DNA of 64,000 bases from Palsa-1033 sp963735455 (GTDB lineage Bacteria > Chloroflexota > Limnocylindria > Limnocylindrales > CSP1-4). Positions 9,650 to 20,287 of this stretch are shown one piece after another. Position numbers and translations under genes: made by a program. Numbering within the stretch: position 1 is the stretch's first letter; each line of letters begins with the position of its first letter. A model generated the notes under the pieces. It had not been told where the DNA came from, made no database searches, and worked only from the letters and a program-made list of their open reading frames with translations. Location: NCBI GenBank assembly GCA_963735455.1, contig CAVTKZ010000002.1, positions 1,364,001-1,428,000 of the forward strand, written 5' to 3'.

Positions 9650-11016
9650 CGGGCACCGCCCAGCTCGGCCTTCAGGGCGATCGCGAAACGCTCGATGTCG
9701 GCGCTCGTGGTCATCTCCGTGGCGCACACCAGCAGGCCATCGAGGAGGGCCTGGTCGTCGGGCTCGATGCCGGCCATGACCAGGCCGGCCAGGACGCCAT
9801 CCGCGAGCAGCCGCTCGTGGACCGAGCGCGCGTCGGGCACCCGGATCACGAACTCGTTGAGGTATGGGCCGGGGTGAAGCCGGCCGGCCCCCGCCTCGAT
9901 CAGGGCCACCTCCAGCTCGGCGGCGCGGGCCGCGCCGAGGGTGGCCACGTCGCGCAGCCCGTGGGGGCCAAGGGTCACCAGGTAGATGCTGGCGGCCAGG
10001 GCCAGCAGCGCCTGGTTCGTGCAGATGTTGCTGGCTGCCCGCTCCCGCCGGATGTCCTGCTCGCGGGCGCGCAGCGTCATCACGAACGCCCGCTGGCCGT
10101 CGAGGTCGCTCGTCAGCCCCACCAGCCGCCCCGGGATCTGGCGGACGAGGGCGTCGGTCGCGGCCAGGATCCCGAGGTATGGCCCGCCGTACTGGGCCGG
10201 GATCCCGAGCGACTGCCCCTCCCCTGCGGCGATGTCCGCGCCGTAGTCGCCGGGCGGTGCCAGGACCGCCAGCGAGACGGGCTCGATGACGGCCACGAAG
10301 AGGGCCCCGGCGAGGTGGGCCAGCCGCCCGATCTCGGCCATCGGCTCGAGCAGCCCGTAGAAGTTCGGCTGGCCGGCGAGGACCCCGGCCACCGGCCGGT
10401 CGGCCTGGGCCAGGAGCTTCTCGAGGGCGGCCAGGTCGGTCGTCCCGGCGGCCGGCCCGGCGCCGACGACGGGGATCTCGTCGAGCTCCAGGTCGCCACC
10501 GACGAGGTACGTCGCGAGCGTCTCGCGGTAGTGGCGATGGACGGCGTGGCTGACCAGGATCCGCTTGCGGCCGGTTGCCCGGCAGGCCATCAGGGCGGCC
10601 TCGGCGGTCGCCGCCGCCCCGTCGTAATGGGAGGCCGAGACGACATCCAGGTTGAGCAGCTCGGCCAGCAGCGACTGGTACTCGTAGATGCTCTGGAGGG
10701 TGCCCTGGCTGACCTCCGGCTGGTAGGGCGTGTAGGCCGTGTACCACTCGCCCCGGAGCAGGAGCTGGTCGACGACCGGCGGCTGGTAATGGCGGTAGAC
10801 GCCGGCCCCCAGGAAGCTGGCCAGGCCGGTCTGGTTGCGCCCGGCCAGCGCCTGCAGGTGGGTCATCAGCTCAAGCTCGGGCAGGCCCGCCGGCAGGTTC
10901 AGCCGGCTCGCCCGGAGGGTTGCCGGGATGTCCTCGAAGAGCTCGTCGACCGAGGCGATCCCGATCGCGTCGAGCATTCGATCGCGATCGGCCGGGGTAT
11001 GGGGCCCGTAGGGCAT
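9640..11016 (-). CDS. gcvPA: Glycine dehydrogenase (decarboxylating) subunit 1 (P-protein, N-terminal half)
   Basis: A 458-residue alpha subunit of the split P-protein, as in Firmicutes, Thermotogae and Chloroflexota. The N-terminal MPYGPHTPADRDRMLDAIG, the central YTPYQPEVSQGTLQ, and SNICTNQALLALAA are diagnostic. It lacks the PLP lysine, as expected for this subunit. It lies 7 bases after gcvH and overlaps gcvPB, so an alpha2beta2 complex from one transcript is expected. Confidence 0.95.
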   Translation of the reverse strand: MPYGPHTPADRDRMLDAIGIASVDELFEDIPATLRASRLNLPAGLPELELMTHLQALAGRNQTGLASFLGAGVYRHYQPPVVDQLLLRGEWYTAYTPYQPEVSQGTLQSIYEYQSLLAELLNLDVVSASHYDGAAATAEAALMACRATGRKRILVSHAVHRHYRETLATYLVGGDLELDEIPVVGAGPAAGTTDLAALEKLLAQADRPVAGVLAGQPNFYGLLEPMAEIGRLAHLAGALFVAVIEPVSLAVLAPPGDYGADIAAGEGQSLGIPAQYGGPYLGILAATDALVRQIPGRLVGLTSDLDGQRAFVMTLRAREQDIRRERAASNICTNQALLALAASIYLVTLGPHGLRDVATLGAARAAELEVALIEAGAGRLHPGPYLNEFVIRVPDARSVHERLLADGVLAGLVMAGIEPDDQALLDGLLVCATEMTTSADIERFAIALKAELGGARWA

Positions 11017-11023
11017 CGCTCGG

Positions 11024-11404
11024 TCAGGCCTCGGCGATCAGCTGGTCGTAGGCCGCCGGATCGAGCAGCTCGGCCAGCTCGGCCAGGTCCGAGACCTTGA
11101 GCTTGAGCATCCAACCCGCCCCGAACGGGTCGCTGTTGACCAGCTCAGGCTGGCCGGCGAGGGCCGGGTTGACCTCGGTCACCTCGCCGCTGAGCGGCGA
11201 GAACAGGTCGCTGACGGCCTTGACCGACTCGACCACGCCGAACGTCGCCGCCGCGGCGAGGGCCTTGCCGACCGGCGGCAGCTCGACGAAGACGATGTCG
11301 CCGAGCTGCTCGGCGGCAAACTGGGTGATCCCCACCGTGGCCTCATCGCCGGCCAGCCGGACCCACTCGTGATCCTTCGTATAGCGCAGGTCTTGGGGGA
11401 CCAT
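11024..11404 (-). CDS. gcvH: Glycine cleavage system H protein
   Basis: A 126-residue lipoyl carrier that shuttles the aminomethyl group between P-, T- and L-proteins. The lipoylation site is Lys62 in VVESVKAVSD. The opening YTKDHEWVRL and the glycine pair around residue 45 match the family. It sits between gcvT (57-base gap) and gcvPA. No gcvL (dihydrolipoamide dehydrogenase) gene is in the window, so that subunit must be encoded elsewhere. Confidence 0.96.
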   Translation of the reverse strand: MVPQDLRYTKDHEWVRLAGDEATVGITQFAAEQLGDIVFVELPPVGKALAAAATFGVVESVKAVSDLFSPLSGEVTEVNPALAGQPELVNSDPFGAGWMLKLKVSDLAELAELLDPAAYDQLIAEA

Positions 11405-11461
11405 CGCGAGCGAACCTCCTCGGTCGAGCAGCGCAGCCCGCGATCCGCCTGGTTGGGGGGG

Positions 11462-12580
11462 TCAGCGCGGGCGGCGGTAGAACGGCAGCGGTACGACCTC
11501 GGCGGCGACCCGCGCAGCGCGGATCTCGACCTCCACGATCGTACCCGGTTCGGCGTCGCCCGGCGCGACATAGGCCATCGCGATCGCCTTGCCCAGGGTT
11601 GGCGACAGGGTGCCGCTGGTGATGACGCCGGTCGTCCGTTCGCCGACGTGGACGGGGTAGCCGTGCCGGGCAATCCCCCGGCCGGTCATCGTCAACCCGA
11701 CGAGGAGCCGGCTGGGGCCCGCTTCGGCGATCCGGCGCAGCGCGTCGCGGCCGACGAAGTCGTCCGGCTTGTCGAGACGGACGACGCGACCCAGGTTGGC
11801 CTCGTACGGATTGACGCTCGGGTCCAGGTCGTTGCCGTACAGCGGCATCCCGGCCTCGAGGCGCAGCGTGTCCCGGGCGCCCAGGCCGACGGCGGCCATC
11901 CCGGCCGGCTGGCCGGCGGTCCACAGCGCGTCCCACAGCTCGCCGGCGCGGGCGGTCTCGACGAAGATCTCGAAGCCGTCCTCGCCGGTGTACCCGGTCC
12001 GGGCAACCAGCGCCGGGATTCCGGCAACCGTCCCCTCGGCGATCCCGTAATAGCGGATCGCGGCCAGGTCGAGGCCGGTCAGGGGCGTCACGATCTCGAG
12101 CGAGCGAGGCCCCTGGACGGCGCACAGGGCGGTGGCCAGCGAGCCATCGTCGAGGATCGCCCGGAAGGGCTCGATCCGCTGGGCCAGCAGGTCGCTGACC
12201 AGCGGCGCGTTGCCGGCATTGGCCACCACGAGGAAGCGCTCGTCGGCCAGGCGGTAGACGATCAGGTCGTCGAGGATCCCGCCGTTGGCGGCACAGATCA
12301 TCGAGTACTGGGCGCGGCCGACGCTCAGCTTCGAGGGGTCCGAGACGAGCGCCGCGGACAGGGCCGTGGCGGCCTCCGGGCCTTCCACGAAGAGCTCGCC
12401 CATGTGCGACAGGTCGAACAGCCCGGCCCGTTCCCGGACGGCGCGGTGCTCTTCGATGATCCCGGCGTACTGGAGCGGCATCTCCCAGCCGCCGAAGGTC
12501 GTCATCTTCGCGCCGAGGGCCTGGTGGCGGTCGGCCAGCGGGCTGGTGTGGACGGTCGCCTCAGCGGCGGGCTCGGTCAC
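11462..12580 (-). CDS. gcvT: Aminomethyltransferase (glycine cleavage T protein)
   Basis: A 372-residue tetrahydrofolate-dependent aminomethyltransferase. It releases ammonia and transfers the methylene group from lipoyl-GcvH to folate. Hallmarks are LFDLSHMGE near residue 55, the folate-site block RTGYTGEDGFEIF, and DTLRLEAGMPLYGNDL. Its start overlaps the stop of the upstream Nudix gene by 4 bases (GTGA), so the two are translationally coupled. Confidence 0.95.
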   Translation of the reverse strand: MTEPAAEATVHTSPLADRHQALGAKMTTFGGWEMPLQYAGIIEEHRAVRERAGLFDLSHMGELFVEGPEAATALSAALVSDPSKLSVGRAQYSMICAANGGILDDLIVYRLADERFLVVANAGNAPLVSDLLAQRIEPFRAILDDGSLATALCAVQGPRSLEIVTPLTGLDLAAIRYYGIAEGTVAGIPALVARTGYTGEDGFEIFVETARAGELWDALWTAGQPAGMAAVGLGARDTLRLEAGMPLYGNDLDPSVNPYEANLGRVVRLDKPDDFVGRDALRRIAEAGPSRLLVGLTMTGRGIARHGYPVHVGERTTGVITSGTLSPTLGKAIAMAYVAPGDAEPGTIVEVEIRAARVAAEVVPLPFYRRPR

Positions 12581-13026
12581 CGGGACGAGCCTTCGGCCAC
12601 GACCGCCGCCGCGCGCTCGACCAGGGCCCGCTCGGTCTCGAAGGTCAGCAGGCCACCGGCATCGGCCAGGTCGACCCAGCGCACGTCGTCGAACTCGCGG
12701 TCATGGCGGGCCAGGTCGCCGCCGGTCGGTTCCATCAGGAAGTAGTGGACCGTCTTGTGGATCCGGGTCCCCTTCTGGACGAAGGTGTACGAGATCGAGT
12801 CGAGCGGGCCGGTGATCCGCACGTCGAGGCCGGTCTCCTCGGTCACCTCGCGCAGGGCCGTCTGCTCGGTGGTCTCGCCGGGATTGGGCGTGCCCTTGGG
12901 CAGCGACCAGGTGTAGTGATCGCCCTCGCGTCGCCGCCGCCCGGCCACGAACTGGGGGATGCCCGCTTCGCGCCGGATCACGATCCCGCCGGCGGAAGTT
13001 GCGCTACCGCTCCTCAGGCGAGCCAC
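12577..13026 (-). CDS. NUDIX hydrolase
   Basis: A 149-residue Nudix-fold hydrolase. The Nudix box spans about residues 45-67 with the full pattern G-x5-E-x7-REVTEETGL, so the metal-binding glutamates are intact. Substrates of the family are nucleoside diphosphate-X compounds; which one cannot be told. It is the first gene of the run into gcvT-gcvH-gcvPA-gcvPB and overlaps gcvT by 4 bases. A role linked to the glycine/folate pathway is only suggested by position. Confidence 0.88.
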   Translation of the reverse strand: MARLRSGSATSAGGIVIRREAGIPQFVAGRRRREGDHYTWSLPKGTPNPGETTEQTALREVTEETGLDVRITGPLDSISYTFVQKGTRIHKTVHYFLMEPTGGDLARHDREFDDVRWVDLADAGGLLTFETERALVERAAAVVAEGSSR

Positions 13027-13354
13027 GGCGCCGACGCGGCACTCGGCCGGTCACGCCTGATGGGCTGACCGAGGCGCATCCAGCGGAAGGTGACCACCGG
13101 CCGGATGCGGCCGGTCCGGGTTCCTGCGGACTGACGTGCCGGCTGGATCGAGCGCCAGCTCGCACGCAGCTGGACATATGGCCCGAGGTCCGTCCGGCGC
13201 AATGCCGTCTGATGGCTCGACGCGGCCTGGAACGCCTGGGTCCGGAGCCCGAGCCGGCGCTCGCGGGCGCGCGGCGACGAGCGGACGAAGCGCGCTGCGG
13301 GGCGCGCCGCGTACTTCGCGGCAATGCTGTGCTGCATCCAGCAATCCTACCCGC
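13027..13354 (-). other. Intergenic region upstream of the Nudix-gcv operon
   Basis: These 328 bases separate two minus-strand genes. I find no convincing coding frame and no match to the conserved cores of a glycine riboswitch. A modest inverted repeat (ACCGGCC / GGCCGGT, 13096-13115, 6-base loop) could be a terminator of the upstream gene or part of the leader. A promoter for the gcv operon must lie here, but no -35/-10 pair stands out. Confidence 0.4.
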
Positions 13355-14458
13355 TCAGGACTGCAATGCAAGAGCGGCGCGGAGTCCGCGTACAGCGTCC
13401 GGTGTCAGCGTGCCACGGTCGGCGGCCAGCCTGATTTCACGCTCGGCCGCGGCGCGGTAGAGGTCGACGACGCCCGGGGCGTGGGCGGCGAGCGTGGCCA
13501 TGTGGGCGCGCAGCGTGCCCACGTCGCCCCGGGTGATCGGTCCGGTCAGCGCGGCCCGGATCCCGAGCGCCCGGGCATTGCCCAGGGTCTGCTCGATCAG
13601 CGGCCCGTAGATGGCCAGCGAGCTGGCCTCGTCGAGGCCGGCCACCCGACCGAGCTCGGCGATGGCATCAAGCAGGGCGTCGAAGCCACCGGCGGCCAGC
13701 ACCGCCGCCGCGTGGTACGCGGATTTCGAGCCCGGCGCGAGGCGGACGGCCGTGGCCCCGATCGCCTCGGCCATCTCGGCCAGCAGGGCGACCAGCTGGT
13801 CGTCGCCCTCGACCGCGATCGTGGCTCCGTGGAGGGCGGCCACCGCCCGTTCGGTGTCGGCGAAGGCGACGAGGGGGTGGAACGAGCCGATCTGGGTCCC
13901 GGCAGCCATGGCCGGCTGGAGGACCTCGGCGCCCAGGGCGCCGCTGGTATGGATCAGGGCCTGGCCCGAGTAGAGCCGGAGGCTGGCCGCCAACCCGGCC
14001 AGGGCATCGTCGGGGACAGCCAGCACGACCAGCTCCACTTCGTCGAGGATCGCCGTCGCCTCGGCGAACGCCCGGGTGCCGCCGACCAGCCGGCTGAATC
14101 GCTCGCGCCGGCCGGCGTCCCGACTGGCGACCGCCGTGATCGGCCAGCCCGCCCGGCTGAGGGCGACGCCGAGGGCAGTGCCCACCGCACCGGCGCCGAC
14201 GATCCCGATGTACGGCGGCTGGCCCGGAGCGGCGTGCTCGTGCGGGTGGCGGTGGTCGTGGGGCCGGCCGTCGCCGTGGTCATGGCCACGAGGCAGGCCC
14301 GGGGCGAGGTCCAGGCCGGCTTCCGCGGCGACCGCCGCCAGGCGGGCATCGCTCGCGGCGGCGGCCTGCGACTGGCCGTCATCCGGATCGCGGCGTGGTT
14401 CGCTCCAGACCTTCATCGGCGGCAGTACAATTCCATGCCACGAGTCTAGCGACGCCAC
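13355..14458 (-). CDS. Rossmann-fold and DUF2520 domain protein with His-rich N-terminal region
   Basis: An NADP-oxidoreductase-like Rossmann domain begins at about residue 83 (IGIVGAGAVGTALG). A DUF2520 domain follows, with motif GSFHPLVAFAD and the helical block around PGSKSAYHAAAV. Family members resemble ketopantoate reductase/F420-dependent enzymes and are often near pantothenate genes, but their function is unproven. The 80 residues before the Rossmann fold are unusual: a low-complexity stretch with about nine His (around residues 58-74). The start is unsure: GTG at 14458 or ATG at 14416, with no clear ribosome site. It is divergent from acnA, with starts only 13 bases apart if the GTG is used. 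Confidence 0.85.
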   Translation of the reverse strand: MASLDSWHGIVLPPMKVWSEPRRDPDDGQSQAAAASDARLAAVAAEAGLDLAPGLPRGHDHGDGRPHDHRHPHEHAAPGQPPYIGIVGAGAVGTALGVALSRAGWPITAVASRDAGRRERFSRLVGGTRAFAEATAILDEVELVVLAVPDDALAGLAASLRLYSGQALIHTSGALGAEVLQPAMAAGTQIGSFHPLVAFADTERAVAALHGATIAVEGDDQLVALLAEMAEAIGATAVRLAPGSKSAYHAAAVLAAGGFDALLDAIAELGRVAGLDEASSLAIYGPLIEQTLGNARALGIRAALTGPITRGDVGTLRAHMATLAAHAPGVVDLYRAAAEREIRLAADRGTLTPDAVRGLRAALALQS

Positions 14459-14471
14459 AGAAGGGTCAGCG

Positions 14472-17228
<2,757 letters not shown>

Positions 17229-17526
17229 TCGCTCGGTTCGTCCCGGGGCCAGCCCGGGAAAAGCCCGGGATCGTGAACGAGGCGTTGGGTCCAAGGCCGA
17301 GGCGCAGTCGGCCAGCCACCGGGGCGTTTGTCGCACCCAGATCGACAACCGTCTGATTTCCGCGGCGGAGACGGGGCCTGCGCCGAAATCATGGAAACGC
17401 CTTTCGGCAGGCCACGCTCGGAACGATCGCCTGGGCCCTTGAGACTCCCGATCTGGACGCTAGATCGTGTAGTTTGTCGATCCACGGGCGACATTTGCCG
17501 TCAGCCGCGCTTGCCGATGCGCTCGA
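17229..17526. other. Convergent intergenic region
   Basis: These 298 bases lie between acnA and the GNAT gene, which converge. A short palindromic pair (CCCGGG aaaag CCCGGG near 17256) could aid termination of acnA, but it lacks a T-run. I see no supported gene. Confidence 0.4.
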
Positions 17527-17991
17527 TCAGAGGCCGAGCTCCAGAAAGACCTGGTCACGAAGCGGGATGCCGCCGATGAGCACGGCGTCGGGATAGCCCG
17601 CCCAGGGTCCGAAGGCATCCTGGACGATCCGGTACATCCGGAAGCCCTGGCGCTGGTAGAAGCGCAGGGTGCCCACCGCGGCGGCGGCGGTCGAGACGAT
17701 CAACCGGCGGCCGCCGCGTTCCCGGCAACCCGCGACGGCGGACGCGACCAGGTCGCGACCGATCCCCTGACCCTGGCGCACCGTGATGACAGCCATGCTC
17801 TTGAGCTCGAACTCGCCCGGCGCCTCCGATTCGATGACCTGGACGTGGCCGACGATCGCCTCGCCGTCCCGGGCGACCAGGATCTCGCCGAGTGGCAGGT
17901 ACGATGCGATCTGGGTCGGCGAATCATCGGCAAGGGCGAAGAGCGGCAGGAGCGCGCCGCGATCGGCGTCGTATAGCTCGATCCGCATCAC
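17527..17991 (-). CDS. GNAT family N-acetyltransferase
   Basis: A protein of about 154 residues with a single GNAT fold. Strand beta4 plus the acetyl-CoA pyrophosphate loop reads MAVITVRQGQGIGRDLV (Q/R-x-x-G-x-G/A). The C-terminal FYQRQGFRMYRI is the usual beta5-alpha4 element. The substrate is unknown. The start is GTG 17991 or ATG 17988, placed 5-8 bases after the upstream small gene, so both are likely one transcript. Confidence 0.85.
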   Translation of the reverse strand: MMRIELYDADRGALLPLFALADDSPTQIASYLPLGEILVARDGEAIVGHVQVIESEAPGEFELKSMAVITVRQGQGIGRDLVASAVAGCRERGGRRLIVSTAAAAVGTLRFYQRQGFRMYRIVQDAFGPWAGYPDAVLIGGIPLRDQVFLELGL

Positions 17992-17996
17992 CGGCG

Positions 17997-18212
17997 TCAG
18001 TCGCCCCCGAGGATCTCGGGCGCGGCGTCGGGGTTGCGCTTGCGGGCGCCGGGCGGCTCGTCGACCCGGTCGCTCTCCTCCCAGGCCGGCTCGCCGGTCT
18101 CGTGATTGCGCTCGCGCCCGGCCTCGCGGCGCTCGTGGCGCGGGGCGGGGCCCGGCTCGGAGGCGGCGGCCGCTCCCAACACTGCCCGTTTGATCCTGGC
18201 CAGCAGCGACAT
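17997..18212 (-). CDS. Small hypothetical protein upstream of the GNAT gene
   Basis: A 71-residue protein that starts MSLLARIKRAVLGAAAAS, a short amphipathic/basic helix. It continues into a hydrophilic tail rich in Arg, Glu and Pro that is likely disordered. I support it as a gene because it has a strong ribosome site (AGGAAGG, about 8 bases before ATG 18212) and abuts the GNAT gene. No family is recognised and no function is suggested. Confidence 0.6.
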   Translation of the reverse strand: MSLLARIKRAVLGAAAASEPGPAPRHERREAGRERNHETGEPAWEESDRVDEPPGARKRNPDAAPEILGGD

Positions 18213-18416
18213 CGAGTCTTCCTTCCTGTGCGCCGCGGCGGCGGAGCTCAGTCCCACTGGTGGACCTGGGCAGGCCGGCGACCCGAGTGCCTCGTTCAGC
18301 TCGGCGCAGTGGTAGACATCATGGCTGAAGACCCGCTGGAGCACCGCGCGGCGGGTACGTTCGGGCCGCCCGGGCTCGCTAGACTTCGGAACCCACGTCC
18401 AGCCTGCGGAGGTCCC

Positions 18417-19325
18417 ATGCGCCCGTTCGAGATCGGCCTCGTCCTCCCGCTGTGGGACTCGTTCGTCGATGGGTCGACGTCGCGCTGGGTCGACATCCGT
18501 CGCCTTGCGCTGCGAGCCGAGGAGCTCGGCTTCGACACCATCTGGATTCCCGATGAGCTGCTGTGGCGGACGTCCGACGGCGAGCGCCAGGGGTGGTGGG
18601 AGTCCGTGGCCATGGCCGGCGCGGTCGCGGCGGCGACGTCGCGAGTGAAGGTCGGCACCTGGATCCTGTCCGCCCTGCACCGCAACCCCGGCCTCACGGC
18701 CAAGGTCGTCGAGACCCTCGACGAGATCAGTGGCGGCCGGTTCGTGCTGGGCCTCGGCTCCGGCCATGCCGGCGCCCAGGCGCACGCCTTCGGGCTGCCC
18801 GAGGACCACGTCCACAGCCGCTTCGAGGAGGCACTCGAGATCGTCATTCCCCTCTTGCGTGAAGGCCGAGCGACGTTCGAGGGCACCTTCCATGCCGCAC
18901 GCGACCTGGAGCAGCGGCCGCTCGGACCGCGACCGGGCCGGATCCCGATCATGATCGGCGCCAAGGGCCCCAAGATGCTGCACCTGGCCGCCCGCCATGC
19001 CGATATCTGGAGCTGGTTTGCCGAGGAGCGCAGTGATCTCCTCGAGCTCGGGCCCCGGCTGGCGGCCTTCGAAGCTGCCTGCGTCGATGTCGGCCGCGAT
19101 CCGGCGACTGTCGGGAAGTCGGCTGGCATCGTGGTCGAGCCGACCTCGGTCGGCGGAGGGGAAGCGCTCGGAACGCCGATCAAGGGCTCGTCCCAGGAGA
19201 TCGCCGACGCGCTCCGGGCGTTCGGCGTCGCCGGCTTCACGAACCTCGAGATCATCGTTTCGCCGCCGACCCTGGCGGCAGTCGACGCGATGGCAGCGGT
19301 CCTCGAGCTGCTCGACGCGACATGA
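18417..19325 (+). CDS. LLM class flavin-dependent oxidoreductase
   Basis: A 302-residue TIM-barrel protein of the luciferase-like monooxygenase family, using FMN or F420. Typical blocks are RAEELGFDTIWIPDELLW, VKVGTWILSALHRNP, ISGGRFVLGLGSGHAG and PIMIGAKGPKML. ATG 18417 has the ribosome site GGAGG. It is divergent from the small-ORF/GNAT pair. The substrate and cofactor (FMN or F420) cannot be decided from the sequence. Confidence 0.9.
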   Translation: MRPFEIGLVLPLWDSFVDGSTSRWVDIRRLALRAEELGFDTIWIPDELLWRTSDGERQGWWESVAMAGAVAAATSRVKVGTWILSALHRNPGLTAKVVETLDEISGGRFVLGLGSGHAGAQAHAFGLPEDHVHSRFEEALEIVIPLLREGRATFEGTFHAARDLEQRPLGPRPGRIPIMIGAKGPKMLHLAARHADIWSWFAEERSDLLELGPRLAAFEAACVDVGRDPATVGKSAGIVVEPTSVGGGEALGTPIKGSSQEIADALRAFGVAGFTNLEIIVSPPTLAAVDAMAAVLELLDAT

Positions 19326-19381
19326 GCTGCTGGAGGCGTCGAGTCGAGCAGGCCCGCAGGCCAGCACAGTTGACGTCGAAA

Positions 19382-19458
19382 TGGTGGGCGATACTGGATT
19401 CGAACCAGTGACCTCGCGGATGTGAACCGCGCGCTCTAACCGACTGAGCCAATCGCCC
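19382..19458 (-). tRNA. tRNA-Val (anticodon CAC)
   Basis: Cloverleaf on the minus strand. The acceptor GGGCGAT pairs perfectly with ATCGCCC. The anticodon stem CGCGG/CCGCG carries loop TTCACAT with anticodon CAC (valine, codon GUG). The T arm has the GGTTCGAATCC block. The discriminator is A and CCA appears encoded (19384-19382). Confidence 0.96.
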
Positions 19459-19525
19459 CGGGATGCCCCGGGCGTCGCGCCCGAGCCGGCCGATCATAGC
19501 CCGGGCTCGGCCCGGCGGGCAAGGA

Positions 19526-20278
19526 TCAGGGGCTGGTGGCCTCGACCGCCTGGCGTTCGCCGAACAGGGCCCGGCCGATGCGCACGATCGTCGCCCCCTC
19601 CTCGATCGCCACCTCGAAGTCCGCGCTCATGCCCATCGACAGCGCCGGGCCCAGGCGCTCCTCGCCGGCTCGCAATCGGCCGGCCAGCTCCCGCAGCCGC
19701 CGGAACGTGGGCCGGGCCGCCTCGGCCTCATCGACGAACCGGCCGACCGTCATCAGGCCGTCGACCCGGAGCCGGGCCAGCCCCAGGATCGTGGTCAGGC
19801 CGGCCTCCAGCTCGGCCGGCCCGAAGCCCGCCTTCGCCGGGTCGTCGTCGACGTTGACCTGGAGGAGGACCGGCAGGCGAACCCGGGATCCGCCCGACTC
19901 CGCCACGATCCGGTCGAGCCGGACGGCGAGCTCCAGCGAGTCAACGGACTGGATCACGTCGTAGGTCTCGATCGCCCGGCGGACCTTGTTCGACTGGAGC
20001 GGCCCGATCAGCTCCCAGGTCGCGCCGGGCACCAGCGGCCGCTTGGCCTCGCCCTCCTGGACCCGGTTCTCACCGAGGACCGCCAGGCCGGCCGCCACCG
20101 CGGCGCGCAGGCGCTCGGCCGGCACGGTCTTGGAGACCGCCACCAGGCGGACCTCGCCGGGCTCGCGCCCGGCCCGCCGCGCGGCGCCCGCGATCTGCTC
20201 GAGAACGACTCGATGGCGCGCCCGGAAGCCGGCCACCTCAGCCGGATCGAGCCGCTCCTGGTCGGCGCCGGTGGCCAC
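19526..20278 (-). CDS. yggS: YggS/PROSC family pyridoxal phosphate homeostasis protein
   Basis: A 250-residue PLP-binding TIM-barrel protein. The PLP lysine is in VAVSKTVPAERL and the signature GENRVQE follows. WELIGPLQSNKVR, MTVGRF and LSMGMSADFEVAIEEG are all family-typical. It controls free PLP and amino-acid pools. It lies 9 bases after ftsZ, a common place for this gene in Gram-positives and Chloroflexota, so it is the last gene of the dcw cluster. Confidence 0.93.
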   Translation of the reverse strand: MATGADQERLDPAEVAGFRARHRVVLEQIAGAARRAGREPGEVRLVAVSKTVPAERLRAAVAAGLAVLGENRVQEGEAKRPLVPGATWELIGPLQSNKVRRAIETYDVIQSVDSLELAVRLDRIVAESGGSRVRLPVLLQVNVDDDPAKAGFGPAELEAGLTTILGLARLRVDGLMTVGRFVDEAEAARPTFRRLRELAGRLRAGEERLGPALSMGMSADFEVAIEEGATIVRIGRALFGERQAVEATSP

Positions 20279-20287
20279 CGGCGCGGG

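Noticed and set aside
8150..10747. A single 865-residue protein covering gcvPB and most of gcvPA.
   Set aside because: The N-terminal third is an out-of-frame shadow of gcvPA; gcvPB has its own ATG at 9649 and gcvPA is intact in its own frame.
13014..13337. An open frame of 107 codons on the minus strand in the gcv upstream region.
   Set aside because: Arg/Pro/Ala-rich with no family features, and it overlaps the start of the Nudix gene.
13027..13354. A glycine riboswitch ahead of the gcv operon.
   Set aside because: No tandem aptamer cores could be recognised on either strand.
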